Of a stretch of 64,000 nt of DNA, positions 39,837-51,744 are shown one piece after another. The DNA comes from Phorcus lineatus (lineage: Eukaryota > Mollusca > Gastropoda > Trochida > Trochidae). Numbering within the stretch: the first letter of the stretch is position 1; every line of letters begins with the position of its first letter. The notes beneath the pieces are model-generated. The model saw only the letters and a list, made by a program, of their open reading frames with translations, ran no database searches and had not been told where the DNA came from. The stretch spans positions 19,509,748 through 19,573,747 of the forward strand of contig OV121082.1 in NCBI GenBank assembly GCA_921293015.1, given 5' to 3'. The position numbers were made by a program, and so were the translations under genes.

Positions 39837-40560
39837 TTCTGCAAAAATGCGATCAGATTAAATACACGGGCTTGGCCAAACTCCTTATAACCTAATTTCT
39901 TGAAGATACCCTCACAGAATGAAATGACAACGTTTTTCGAAAGCCCTCTTATAGGTATAAAACCTTGACGCATAGGCCTATACTGTTTTTTTTCTTCTGA
40001 AATTGACACGCTTAGCCGAAGCCACTTATAAACCTCATTCCTTTATAGAAACATCATTTATTGAAATCTACAAATGTGTATAAGGGCTCCTATAAATCGC
40101 ATACATTGACGAATGGACTCAAATATTTTTATTCTGGTGACAGGCGAGAATATTGAAATACACACGCCTGGCCTTATATTAAGTCCTTATAGACCTTATT
40201 CTTTGAAATATACCTCATAGTTTGAAATATACACACGTTTTTCGGAAGCCCTTTCATAAGTCACACACGAATAGACTCAAATATTGTTTTTCTGTATAAA
40301 GGCGAGTAATTTGAATACACACGCTTGGCAGAGGTCCGTATAGACCTCATTCAAGATGCCTCCTAGATGGAAATGTACACGTTTACCGAAAGCACTATTT
40401 TGAGTCACATACCTTGACGCAGACTAAAAAATGGTTGTATCGTTCACTAGCTATTCAGTTGTCTGAAAGCAATATTTCAGTAGTGTAAGCGATATGGTCA
40501 AACCTATTATAATTCTTGAAACGCCCTCACTAACTGAAAGGTGCAAAACACGCCGCTGGG
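39837..40560. repeat. degenerate ~150-bp tandem repeat, four to five units
   Basis: Units start near 39837, 39994, 40132 and 40289. Each contains TTTGAATACACACGCTTGGC-like, TTATAGACCTCATTC and TACACGTTTTTCGAAAGCCC-like blocks in the same order. A fifth partial unit ends near 40560. It lies just upstream of the candidate first exon of the death-domain gene. Confidence 0.78.
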
Positions 40561-43526
40561 TGTTAAATAGCCCAAATCTATAAAATTATACGCTCGAATA
40601 AACACTACCAAAACGTTTTGAACAGTTGACAATATTTGTGGTTTGATGAAAGCTAATCTTGTTTACAAACGTCCAGGTAATTTTTTTCTTAAATAAAAGT
40701 TTGTTATTTAATACGGTACGGCAATAATAGCTACATTTAGTGTGGTTTAGGCGTTGTCGAGTTGTTATTGTATCATAAGCTATTCTTTCTAGTGTATTAA
40801 AGTCAGTCGTGTAACAAGACACAAGAATGTTTGACGTTCACTTTATCGCACTATGTTTAAAGGGGCAGTAGCACGTTTTTTTTAATAGGCAAATTCAATG
40901 ATCTCTTGAACAAGAAAATTTTTCCAAATGAAAGACAATGTTTTAAAACCAAAGGAAGCAGTTTTAAAACCAATTTACCATGATCGGTTAAGCTATGCAA
41001 ATCCATTTCCCTACCTCAAATGATCAAAAGGTGTTCCCACAGAAATGGCCGCCAGTAGTTTTTGCTTGATACTTGACTATTTCCTCTACGACCATGTATT
41101 AACTAATGAGATGTTTGAACATTTATGAATAATGCATTTGGGCAAATTCTGAGAATTTAAGGAACTTATTTAGAAGAATAATGCATTTGGGCAAATTCAA
41201 GGAATTTCAGGAACTTATTTAGAAGAAAAATACTGTACCAAATTCTCCCGCTAAAAAAATAGTACATATGGTGAATTACTATTGACAGCATTCATGTTGT
41301 CTGAAAACTCACAAACTTGCTTTACTAATGCTTTTTCTGTGTTCATTTCTGCATTATCTTATTCAGTGAATGATAAAATCTTGAGACGAATAAATGCTTA
41401 ACGGTTTTTTAGTGGAAAACACCTTATTAAACACGCTCAGATTCATTTGTTTTTATTAAGCGTCGGAAGATTGATTTCATTTCGTGTAATGTGAATATCG
41501 CGTGAAGACGTTTTCATAGAATAACAAGAATAACAAAGGAAGTGTGTAAATTCAGTGGGAAAGAAAAGGCCAATCAATTTATTTAACTCTTTATCATATA
41601 AATTTATAAAATTAATCTTAACTTATAAGCTAGATCAGAAAGTGTCAAATTCATTTACAGGTAATGTGTATCGGTGTGAGTTATCTGTTACGGATTTCAG
41701 TATGACAGTTTTTAAAGTTGATAGATAGTCAGAATTCCTAGGAAACAGAAATCACTCCCCACAGAGGTAGCTCCGTCATTAATTCCTACACAACTTCTGT
41801 TCTAATACGATCTCTTCTCGCGCTTCCGACAGGTTTCCTTAGCGGCAAAATATTGCAATATAAAATGCCCATATTTCAGCCACACCGCATCATGGATAAC
41901 ATACATTTTGTTATCACAGCGGCCTATGCAATATGACAGTGGCCAATTCAGAAGAATGTGCTCTGTAAAGAAGACTCTAAGACAAAGTGCAAGTTGATAT
42001 CCGAATAAAGTTTCGGTGGATGTGACGTATCGCTGAACAAATAAAAATCCAGTCAAACATTCTTCTACTTAAAAAGGCCTATTCACATTTTGATTTTTTT
42101 TTTTACATTTGTTAACGTGTAATAGATGCAAAATGCACGTAATCAAGACGGACAATTATGAAAATGTACGGTGTATTTCGACGCCCAAATAACAGGCGCT
42201 CTACCGCCAAGTATCAACAAGCAAAGTAGAATGGCCTCCCTTACCCTATAATAGCGTAACATTGTCGTTACGGTTATTAAGCGTCATAAAATATATCATA
42301 ACTTGCCTCATTCAATTCTACCCTACCGCTGTTTGTTTCTCTTCAAAAATGCAACACTTATAATTTTGAACACTTAATTTTAGTTACGCTGATTAAGTTA
42401 AAAGAACTTAGTTTCACAGTCACTTACGACCAAATCAAAATCAAATCAAAGTATAAACGTATTCCATCATCATTCCATCATCCAATCATCGTTTTACGCT
42501 ACAAACATCATAAACTTATATTCAGATATAGACACGCTCCTTGGTATCATAAATAATCGAAGAATGAATTGCCAATGGTTTAAAATGTAATTTCTAAAAA
42601 AACACAAAACTCAAAACCAATGATTTCAAATACTTATCGTTGTGATTTAATGACTTTTCAAACAAGGGTTTTCATTTACGAAAAGTATAGCTATAAGTAA
42701 CATATTTACAAAAGGATACTAGATGGAAACTCGAAAGTAATATTAACTTATGTAAACGTATCTAAAACAAATATAAAACTGAAAACTGAAAAAATCAAGA
42801 CAATGAGATCAACATTTTAAATAAAACAATAAATGAAAGCAAAATGTTTGAAATAAGAGTAGTAACATATTGCACATTTTACCCAGAATATAAGTTGAAA
42901 CTTAATACATACGCAAAGAAATAGTTAATCATAAACACAATAAAATGCTCTAGAATTCACTTTCTAATTTGATCATGAAATATTAAATATCTTTATATAA
43001 AAACATACAACTGATGACTGATGACAACTCTGTGTATCACAGTCTGACATAAATTGTGTTAGAGTTATCATAAAAGGTTTCAATTAAAATCACATGGACA
43101 TTTACTACACAATTATTTTGAAATTAAAGAAAATATAACATGATATAGATAATCATTTCCATTGATATTATTGCGAGCAATTCATTATAGATATGAGCTG
43201 GGATCTTGTAACAAACGTAATTTCATCTTTTCTATAACATCTTTTACATTTTAACATCTCCTTCCTCTGAATTCAAAGTCCAAGGTTTTCTAGGTTCGCT
43301 CAAGCTCAACCTTAACATCCTTGGCTTCGTTTATCAAGGGAAATATTATCCTGAAACCCCATTTTATGTAGCTTCTATTTAGCCTCAAGCTTACGTTAAA
43401 CAAGTTCCTCACGATAAGATTTGCCAGACCCGGAAGACAAGGGACTGTGCATAGCTTCACAGGACAAGATCGGTGCCGGAGGTTTTGGCACTTCCAGAGG
43501 TTCCTTGGAATAAAGATAGGTTCTTT
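40561..43526. other. intergenic, noncoding
   Basis: Apart from the 50-bp duplication nothing is recognised. The right part is the 3' flank of the TSSK gene. Confidence 0.5.
41126..41227. repeat. ~50-bp direct tandem duplication
   Basis: AATAATGCATTTGGGCAAAT to AACTTATTTAGAAGAA occurs twice in succession with minor differences. Confidence 0.9.
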
Positions 43527-44534
43527 TTAGGATTTCTTGGTTTCCGGTCGCGACTTGAGCCACCTGTCGGCCAGTATTTCGGCCACGGAGCAGCGCTTCG
43601 CTTCCGCATGTACTAGTATCTTCTTGATGAGATCCATGACTTCGCGCCCTAATTTATTCTTCATCTTGGAGGGAAAGAAGACGCCCTGCTTCTGTTTTTG
43701 GACCATCTTCTTAATGTTGGAGTCGTCGTAGGGCATAGAGCCACACGCTAGGATGAAAAGGACGCAGCCGAGCGCCCATACATCATTCTTAAACGCGTTG
43801 TACGGGATCCCTTCAATTAACTGGGGCGAGGCGTAAGCAGCGCTTCCACAGAAAGTATCGCTTGGCTTTTTGGCATCAAACCGACACGAGAAACCGAAAT
43901 CTGTGAGAAGGGTGTCGCCATTTTTCTTAAGAAGAATATTCTCACATTTAAGATCACGATGAGCAATTCCCTTTCTGTGGAGATATCCCACAGCACTTGT
44001 TACCTCTCTGAAGATCTTCTTTGTTATTGGTTCCGGTTGCGCCCCACTTCCCTTGATGTATTCGAGAAGATCTCCCCGCTGGGCGTAGTCCATGACTATG
44101 AAGACCATCTGGGTCGTCTCAACCACCTCATATACCGCGGCAATGTTCTCGTGTCGGATGCTTTGGATGATCTCGAGTTCCCGGGGCATGAAGTTATACA
44201 CATAGTCTTTGGGGGCCCTGTCCCGGTATATTATCTTAGCTGCTAAGAGCTTAGAATCACTCCGTCTTTCTACCACACGGACCTTAGCGTAGTTTCCGGT
44301 TCCGATTTTGGGACCGACCATGTAGCCATTATTCATGAAAATTTCAGACATAAGCAAAAACTGTTTTGAAGTGGCGGAGCTTGGTCTTGACATAGCGCCC
44401 TCTGTAAATTGTGTTTCTTCCTTTGGCCCGGGTGTCGAAACAAAGCGGTTCCGGAAGATACGAGTGATTCTTCTCAAGAATGAGCGGAACTTTCCCTCCT
44501 TGGGACGAGTTTTAGCGCCCGAGGCCTTAGGCAT
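43527..44534 (-). CDS. testis-specific serine/threonine kinase (TSSK) family protein, intronless
   Basis: A single 335-aa frame. Kinase domain about aa 71-326: glycine loop GTGNYAKV (78-85), VAIK-type lysine AAKI (K100), catalytic loop HRDLKCEN (192-199), DFG at 212-214, activation-loop DTFCGSAAY (T227 is the expected activating threonine) and DVWALG (251-256). CGSMPYDDSNIKKM is a TSSK hallmark. The first 70 residues are a basic Ser/Arg/Lys-rich extension absent from the short vertebrate TSSKs. The APE motif reads SPQ (236-238), so the glutamate that salt-bridges to the conserved arginine is missing. TSSKs phosphorylate sperm proteins during spermiogenesis and many are single-exon genes. The start is the first Met after an upstream GC-rich, CRE-containing region. 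Which TSSK paralogue this is cannot be told. Confidence 0.93.
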   Translation of the reverse strand: MPKASGAKTRPKEGKFRSFLRRITRIFRNRFVSTPGPKEETQFTEGAMSRPSSATSKQFLLMSEIFMNNGYMVGPKIGTGNYAKVRVVERRSDSKLLAAKIIYRDRAPKDYVYNFMPRELEIIQSIRHENIAAVYEVVETTQMVFIVMDYAQRGDLLEYIKGSGAQPEPITKKIFREVTSAVGYLHRKGIAHRDLKCENILLKKNGDTLLTDFGFSCRFDAKKPSDTFCGSAAYASPQLIEGIPYNAFKNDVWALGCVLFILACGSMPYDDSNIKKMVQKQKQGVFFPSKMKNKLGREVMDLIKKILVHAEAKRCSVAEILADRWLKSRPETKKS

Positions 44535-44634
44535 CGGAAGTCATCGTGCGAAGACGGGCGGGACAGAGTCGAACTAGAAACTGACGTTGTCAATGACGAC
44601 GTAATATCTGCTGACCTTTGACAATTACTGTTTG

Positions 44635-44642
44635 TGACGTCA
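44635..44642. promoter_or_regulatory. palindromic CRE (TGACGTCA) upstream of the TSSK gene
   Basis: A perfect 8-bp CRE lies about 100 bp upstream of the kinase ATG, with a half site TGACGT at 44582-44587. CREB/CREM factors bind this motif, and CREM drives many spermatid genes in mammals. Binding here is inferred. Confidence 0.5.
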
Positions 44643-46286
44643 TGGCGTTCTCGCAATTTCGCGTTCGCTTCACTATGAAGTGGTTTATCAGTTGCTTTAT
44701 TTTATTTCATTTTTAATAAAAAAAAGTGACACTCGTGAAAATATTTTAGAAATGAGATAGAAATAACATTCGGCAAAACAGTGAAATCTCTATATATCAA
44801 AAATTTATTGAGAAGAACTTTAAACTTCCCTTTGTGAATCCATGTCGATAATTGTTCGCTTTTCTTCAATATCTATGCGTTTGGTACGTATACTTTTTAA
44901 GTTGATTCCTTAAGTCCATTTAAAAGATAAATTTTAATATTCTGAAATACATAAATATTTGGGTAATTATTTACAAATATGAAAAAAATAAAGAATATAT
45001 TTTGATCGAAATTCAATAAAGTTTGATCTTTTTAGACAATTCGAACTTTGATGTATCTCCGAGATCCAAATAACAATACAGTAAATCCTTTGATTCCAAC
45101 TAATGTAAAGTAGTCGTTTTGAAAATATCTATGTGGTTATAAAGTCAATTCTAAAAAAAACAGGAGGCTTTAATATATAGTTGTGTTTAATCCGCATGAA
45201 CTACGATATTGGGAATATTAATTTTTGTGTGTGCATATCCTGAAAACAAAAACGGTGGTCGCTATGGATAATTAGATAGCAATGCTTATATTCCTATTAC
45301 TATATACACATGTTTATATTTAAAGGGATATAGCCCTTTATGTTCATTTGGGATTTTAAAAACATACCATTATCACTTTTCATAACTATACACCAGAAAT
45401 AGCTAGGCGGAGGAATGTTTCTAGCGAAAGATTGATACAAATTGAACTAGGTTTTACTTCTATTCTCTCAGCCAATCCACCCGTCAATTATTCAAGCACC
45501 TATGGTAAGTAAAATGTAAGTTTATATTGTTTAGTATACAAGGGGCGTTAAATAAACATCTGTAATTGCAGTGTATGGAATAAAACCTGGTTACTTCTGG
45601 AGGGTTTTCTATAATTTTGAACGACAATATTATAATTTTGTAATTATAAATGTCAGGCTCAATTCATACACCACTATTAGATTATCATGACATATGCAAG
45701 ATACGTTTAAAGTGTGTGCGGGAGATAACGCCTTTTCGTTAGCGACATGTGATGTTAGTATGTGGGCCAGGTACCTCTCTAACGGGGTTAGAGTTCATTA
45801 GTAAGATGGAGGTCAACGTGTTCATGTTTAAAGCAATAAAAACTTCAATTTCAAACTATATAGGCTTATATACTGCTCTTTCAACCCTCCGTGTTTTGAG
45901 AGTGCATGATCGTAGCTGTTTCCATTATGCTCCTCGCAAGAAACATTTCTAAATACCACGATAATTTCAAATACCAATTTCCGTTGCAGTTACTTAAACG
46001 TTTTAGGAAAAAACACAGTATTTGCTACCGGCCTGCTTTTTACAGCGATAGTGCATAATTTTCGAAAGTCGACGCGCCTACATTAACTTATGCATACCTA
46101 TATTATCCGATTACCTACGCGTGACCTACTCATAATTAGGTCAGAAAAAAACTGATAACATGAACTGTTCGATATCGCTGAGTGGCCGTGTTTATAGTAT
46201 GAGGGTGCAACGTTCGTGTGAACGACTTCCAGTGTTATCCATGTTATCTCGGCAACACAGTGACGGGAAACTGTCGTTTAGGGATA

Positions 46287-47029
46287 AGTGTATTTGTTCT
46301 TATAAGCGCCCAGGAGAATATCAATTCAGCACCCCTTGACAACGAACCTCCCACCCGGCGCTAATTGGGGATCTATATTTTACCTTTAAAGAGTGACTGA
46401 AAAGCTTCATGGCAATTTTCGGAGTCTTTAAAATCTAACTCCAAACGAATCATCGATTTTAGTACTAAGTTTTCACTTCTTTTCGATAAATTAGTATCCA
46501 TCAAGAATCACATGATATAACAAATTTGTTATTCAATAGTGGTGGATCTCATACCACCTAAGTTCTAAACGATTTTGCAATAAACCAACCGAGAAAATCT
46601 CGTACAGGGATTGTCACACTGCAGTAAAAGTGGATGTGATGACTTAAAAGGAACGTCTATGTCATAAGGCAGTAACGTATCGTATTTAGGAATTTTTCTG
46701 TCAGAAGTTGGCTGTTGAATTAGCTTACAAATAGAGTAAAAAAACAGAGAGGTGGAGTTTCAGTGACCGCCTAATACGTCACATACTGGGCGTGGCTTCG
46801 AGTCAAGCTTCGATGATTTTTTTCAAAGCTTCGAATAGTCTGATTGTTCCAAACCTTTGTAAAAGGTGTGTTTTTAGTCGAATTAAAGTGTATATTTTCT
46901 CATTTTTGTAACGAATACAGATAATAAAATAGAATAAAAAATACGTTACACCTCCTCTTTAATGCATTTGACCCGGTGCCTAGTTTTTCAACTACCCTTG
47001 ACCCGCGGCGCTTATTGGAGAAAACACGG
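46287..47029. mobile_element. diverged AAGCGCC-type TA element, probably with an insertion
   Basis: Left end has TTATAAGCGCCCAGG; right end complement CCGTGTTTTCTCCAATAAGC. TA lies on each side. The segment 46390-46958 between two TTAA sites has AGAG/CTCT ends and may be a second element inserted into it. Confidence 0.5.
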
Positions 47030-47439
47030 TACCTAACATGCATTGACACAGTGGTTTAACCACACTGATAGTCGTCCAAATGCTCTCATTACAGTGCGTA
47101 TTGCAATAATGATATTTATTATTGGCCAGTCTTTGCGGAAATTTGAACGTTTACTTTGTGTTTTATTAGATTTTAATAGATATTTTCAAATGATAGACTT
47201 TCAAATTGCACCATTACCTTTGTGCATTGAATTGTAATATATTTTAGATGTTTTCTGAAGCTTGTTTAATGCAGACAAAAGTCAGTAGAGAAAAGAGATT
47301 CATCGTTATCAACCCTGACTATTTAATTGCTGGGCAAGAGCGCTTGTTAGGAAACGTCAGGCTAATTAGCCTGGGTCGATAACGATGAGGCTCATTTCTA
47401 TTGTGGACGCAGTCTCGCTTTAAAAGGACGATGGCAGGG

Positions 47440-47645
47440 ATCATGTTAACGAATGTTTAACGGGAGTAACTTCCTCCTAGCAAATGTTAAGATAACTGAG
47501 TTTATGTCAGAATGTGCGTTACGTGTGGCTACGGTCAGACTGGGAAGAGGAAATCCCTGGACAGAACGAGTTCGAATCCCTATAAATTCAATATCTTTTA
47601 GATTGTTATTCCTCGGAACACGGTCGAATTAGAATGATGAAGGAG
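47440..47645. mobile_element. Mutator-like MITE fragment, copy E
   Basis: Shares GTTCGAATC, ATTCCTCGGAACACGGTCGA and the ACGGTCAGAC region with the 449-892 family. Only the right two-thirds is visible and no target duplication was found. Confidence 0.6.
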
Positions 47646-48168
47646 TAAGCATATACTCTTTAACGTCGTTGGTTTCTAAAAAAAATCCTTTACAAGAATT
47701 TTTTTCTGTTTTTATGCCACTTCTAATTTAATGTCCTTCATAGACAAGGAGTCGTGAGGTACATAATCAGCTGATCGGGGTACAAATATCACTTTCATCA
47801 TCTCGTCTTGATAGTATGATACAAGGTGATGAAACACTGTTACCTGTACCCTGATCAGCTGATTGGTTGTTACAGGTGATACGCACACGATTACAGGTCA
47901 ACGTATACCTGTAAATAACACCTGGCTGTCACCTAGAGGGCATCGGGTGCGTCCGTAAAGGAGACATCGTGATTTTCAATTGGCTTTGATGCGTCCAAAA
48001 ATCATATGCTGTTCGAGATCCGTAATACCTTATGATTAACCCCGAAATCTTATGTTGCTATGATCACTTCGTGAGTTGCTTGGGTCGCATTAAACGAACT
48101 TTATGAATGATGTTTTTAAAAATATTTTTAGGGAAAAGTGTTCTGATTAACTTGATGTATTATATCAA

Positions 48169-48635
48169 GGAGCCACTCCGTGTTTTCATAACGTATTATT
48201 TACCTTTAATACAATCGTAAATGTCATATGTGGTGATATAAAATCAAAACATCTGAACTTTTCTTGTCTAAAAGACATATATATGAAAAATACTGGTTTA
48301 CCATGAAAATCTAAAAACAGCCTGATAAATGTGCAGAGGTGTAGATATCACGTCCAATATATATGGATACAAGTTATATAACCTAACAAACACTATCAAC
48401 TCCTAACTGCCCTCCTGGCTGTTTTAGATAAGTCTCCAAAATTACGTTTGACTATTTGACGCGCGCCACTGTCCGGTTTTCGATCATAATTGCGACTCCT
48501 ACCTTCATATTGTCACTGTAGAAAACCAATAAGTTTTAAAATGTGTCTTTTTGGTAACAGTCGATACTTCTCGATCAAATGACACCATTGATTAAGTTTG
48601 GCATATATGACTCCAACAACTCACGGAGTGGCTCT
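48169..48635. mobile_element. TTAA-flanked MITE, copy 2 (inverted relative to copy 1)
   Basis: Same family as 19722-20192 with shared interior. The right flank is TTAA; the left flank reads TCAA, a presumed later change. Confidence 0.85.
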
Positions 48636-48939
48636 TTAAAAGCTTATGTGACCCTAACATTTCGAACAGAATTTTCAGAGATTAGGGTTTTTTAACAGTA
48701 AAATATGCTTGATGGCCGACTCAAGCTGTTTCATAGACCAATTTTCATCAATACATGTCCCTGTGCCGCTGATAAGAGAACACCTTAGTTGAAAGTTATT
48801 GAGTATACTTTAGGTATGTCCAGAGCAAAAGCTAGGGAAATACCAGTTAAAAGGAACCATCAAGTATCTAAAATATAGTCTGACATGGGTATGAAAGATA
48901 GGTTCAAATTATCAAATACATCAATTTTTTAAAATAATA

Positions 48940-49680
48940 CTGTAAAATCATTTATTTTCGAGGGGTGTTATTTTCGCGCAAACATTAAAAGTGACTGATT
49001 CGCGGGGTTTAATTTTCGCGCACATCGACTTAGCAGTAGCAAAAATTTAACGAGCAAATCTACATGCACTTATAAAAACAATAATATTTATTCAAAAAGT
49101 CAATGATAAAAAATTTATTGTCATTAAACGTATTCAAGTTCTGAAGTGGTAACGATAGGCTACCTGTCGCCAAGTTTTCCCGGAAGTAAACATTTGGAAC
49201 GGTTTAGTTTGATCTTTAACTACAAACAATAGTGTTCGAATGATGTGACTTCTCGAGATCTCGTTCTAAGAAATTTAATACCGAACCGAAAATATATACC
49301 GACTCGAGGGTCCTGTAGGCCTACCGCAATTAACACCGAATCGAAGCTCAAGCGTACCACAATCAAAACATGAGGACACGCATATTGGTTATCAAGAGTG
49401 GATTCCGCCAGGTCGGATTATTGTGATGATTGTGTTTGCACAACAAACAACGTACATATCGGCGTACACACTTGTGAGATCCCTAATTAGTGACTCGTCA
49501 TTACTGAACGAACCATACATAAATGTGAGTAATAAAATGTGTCAACCAAATTATTTGTCTGTTATTGGTTTTCTTCACGTTCATAACCATAATATTTCGC
49601 GATGTTTTATTATTCGCGCATTATTGCTTTGCGCGAAAAGCGCGAAAATTAAACCCCCGCGAAATATTATGATTTTACAG
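48940..49680. mobile_element. 741-bp TA-flanked element with CTGTAAAATCAT ends
   Basis: Ends CTGTAAAATCAT...ATGATTTTACAG, flanked by TA. Subterminal CGCGAAAATTAAACCCCGCG-like motifs occur in inverted orientation at both ends. No transposase is evident. Tc1/mariner-like target site. Confidence 0.78.
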
Positions 49681-50895
49681 TATCCAATTTATCGAATAAT
49701 ATTAAACTTATCCCATAGTCATGAAATTGAGGAAAATATAAAAAATCTACATCTGTTTTAAACAATGTCATCATAATTCAATTTCACAGACAGAAGTCAT
49801 AGTCAAAGACTGACTTCAAAACATTGCTTATGACATCATGTCACCATGACAATCTGTTATGTTGCCAAGGTTAACATATGGAAAATATGAACCTTGATAT
49901 GGTTGTGCCTGGAACCAATAACTAAAAAAAAAAGAAAAAGGTTTTTCCAAATAAAATCTCGATAATTTATTCAATACTTTCATTTCAATTATCACTCACA
50001 ATCTCATTCAAGCAAAAGACAGGTGACAATTAGATGTGTTCATTACCATATGTACAACTACTCATATACATGATAAATGATAAATGATAAATTATATATA
50101 CATATGAGTGCATGGAATGAATAAAAAACAGAACCAAACTGCTGAGTGTGAACTTTTTCTTGCTTATGTTAATGATTTATGTATGAGTGTGAAAACAAAT
50201 CTGATTAGTATATAAAATAATTTTTCAAAGTATTTATTTAAGAATAAAAAATTACAAACATTAGAAAACACTATAGCTCATGGCACATTCCTCATTCTCT
50301 TTGAGGTAAATTGAAACCTAATTCCCATAAGCATAATAAATAATAAAATTTAAAAAAAACCTATTTTTTCTCAGAGTTTATTCAATTAGTTAATAAACTT
50401 CTTCATGTTTATGTAATAGACTTTTGAAAGTACAACACACTAAAACTGTTTCAGATAATTTCAATCATGTTTTTATATTATCCTTTTAATTAAAAAATAT
50501 CTTAAAATAAGAACTTCCTAATCCAAAACCAATCATAACATCAAAAGCAAATAATGTAACAAAATGCAGCTGAAAGACAAAGTCCCAACTCCTCTCCTTT
50601 TCAGGCAAATCCATTTATTAATAACTACTCAAACTTTCTCCATCTAAAACTTTCTCCCTCTAAGACCCCATATCACATTTAAATTTTATGAAGTTCTTAT
50701 ACCTTAACACTTTTACATTCACACAGCAAAGAAAGGAGAAACTTTCATTCAAAACAATCCTATCACCTCAACAACAGATAAATAACAAAAGCTTTCCATC
50801 AATCTTATCAGTTTATACATTGATCCTTGCATAGGTCAAATTCATTAGGCTCATGATCTCACAAACCTATTCATCTCCATTAAAAAAACCCATTG

Positions 50896-51744
50896 AAGTC
50901 TGTTTAAAATCGACCATGATCCATGGAATAAAAGTTTTTAAAAACTTGCTCTAGCAGGATTCAAACAAATTCTAAAAGGGGTTTTGCTCTTCACAATGGT
51001 CTGAAAGCAGCCTTAGTGTTCCCATGTTCTGACCTGATCACAAAGACTCATGCAAATGACTTAAGCATCAGTATCTAGGGGGAAGTAACTCATTTAACCA
51101 TTCGCCAAACTTGATCGGCACCATCCTTCTTTCAAACATGATGCAACATGTTCGCTAATGACTAGGGTTTGTCTGCGCTTAAAGAGCCACTCTGATGATA
51201 TAAAATCAAAAGATCTTAACTTTTCATGTCCAAAAGACATGTATATGACAAATACTGGTTTCCCATTAAAATCTAAAAACAGCCTTATAAATTCACAGAG
51301 GTGTAGATATGAAATCCAATATACATGGATACTAGTTATATAACTTAACAAACAATATCAACTCCTAACTGCCCTCCTGACTGTTTTAGATAAGTCTCCA
51401 AAAAAACGTTTGAGTATTTGACGCGCGCCACTGTCCGGTTTTTCGATCGTAATTGCGACGTTCTACCTTCATATTTTCACTGTAAAAATACAATAAGCTT
51501 TAAAATGTGTCTTTTTGGTAACAGTTGATACTTTGCGATCAAATGACACCATTGATTAAGTTTGGCATATATGACTCCAACAACTCAAGGAGTGGCTCCT
51601 TAACTGGTGACCAACCCACAAAAGGAGGCCGCTTTGAGATTGTGTGAAGAAGGAAAATATCTGATAGAACAACTTTGAATTACACCATATTCAATTTTTT
51701 AAAAACTTCTACTCAATGGAACACGGTCTATTTTTTTCAGACTG
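50896..51744. mobile_element. Mutator-like MITE, diverged copy D, interrupted by a TTAA MITE
   Basis: The left part (to 51182) and the right part (from 51600) align to the 449-892 family, with the same internal order. The TTAA element 51183-51599 lies between them. Diverged from copies A and B, so older. Confidence 0.72.
51183..51599. mobile_element. TTAA-flanked MITE, copy 3, nested in a MULE-like copy
   Basis: Flanked by TTAA (51179-51182 and 51600-51603). Compared with 48169-48635 it lacks about 55 bp near the left end. Inserted inside the element 50896-51744. Confidence 0.87.

Noticed and set aside
40862-41300. TTTAAAGGGGCAGTAGCACG as the start of another TTAA MITE
   Set aside because: No matching opposite end found downstream.
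43959-44577. Plus-strand frames opposite the kinase
   Set aside because: Antisense to the well-conserved TSSK frame with no similarity of their own.
49423-49761. 112-aa plus-strand frame
   Set aside because: It starts inside and runs out of the 48940-49680 TA element; no recognisable domain.
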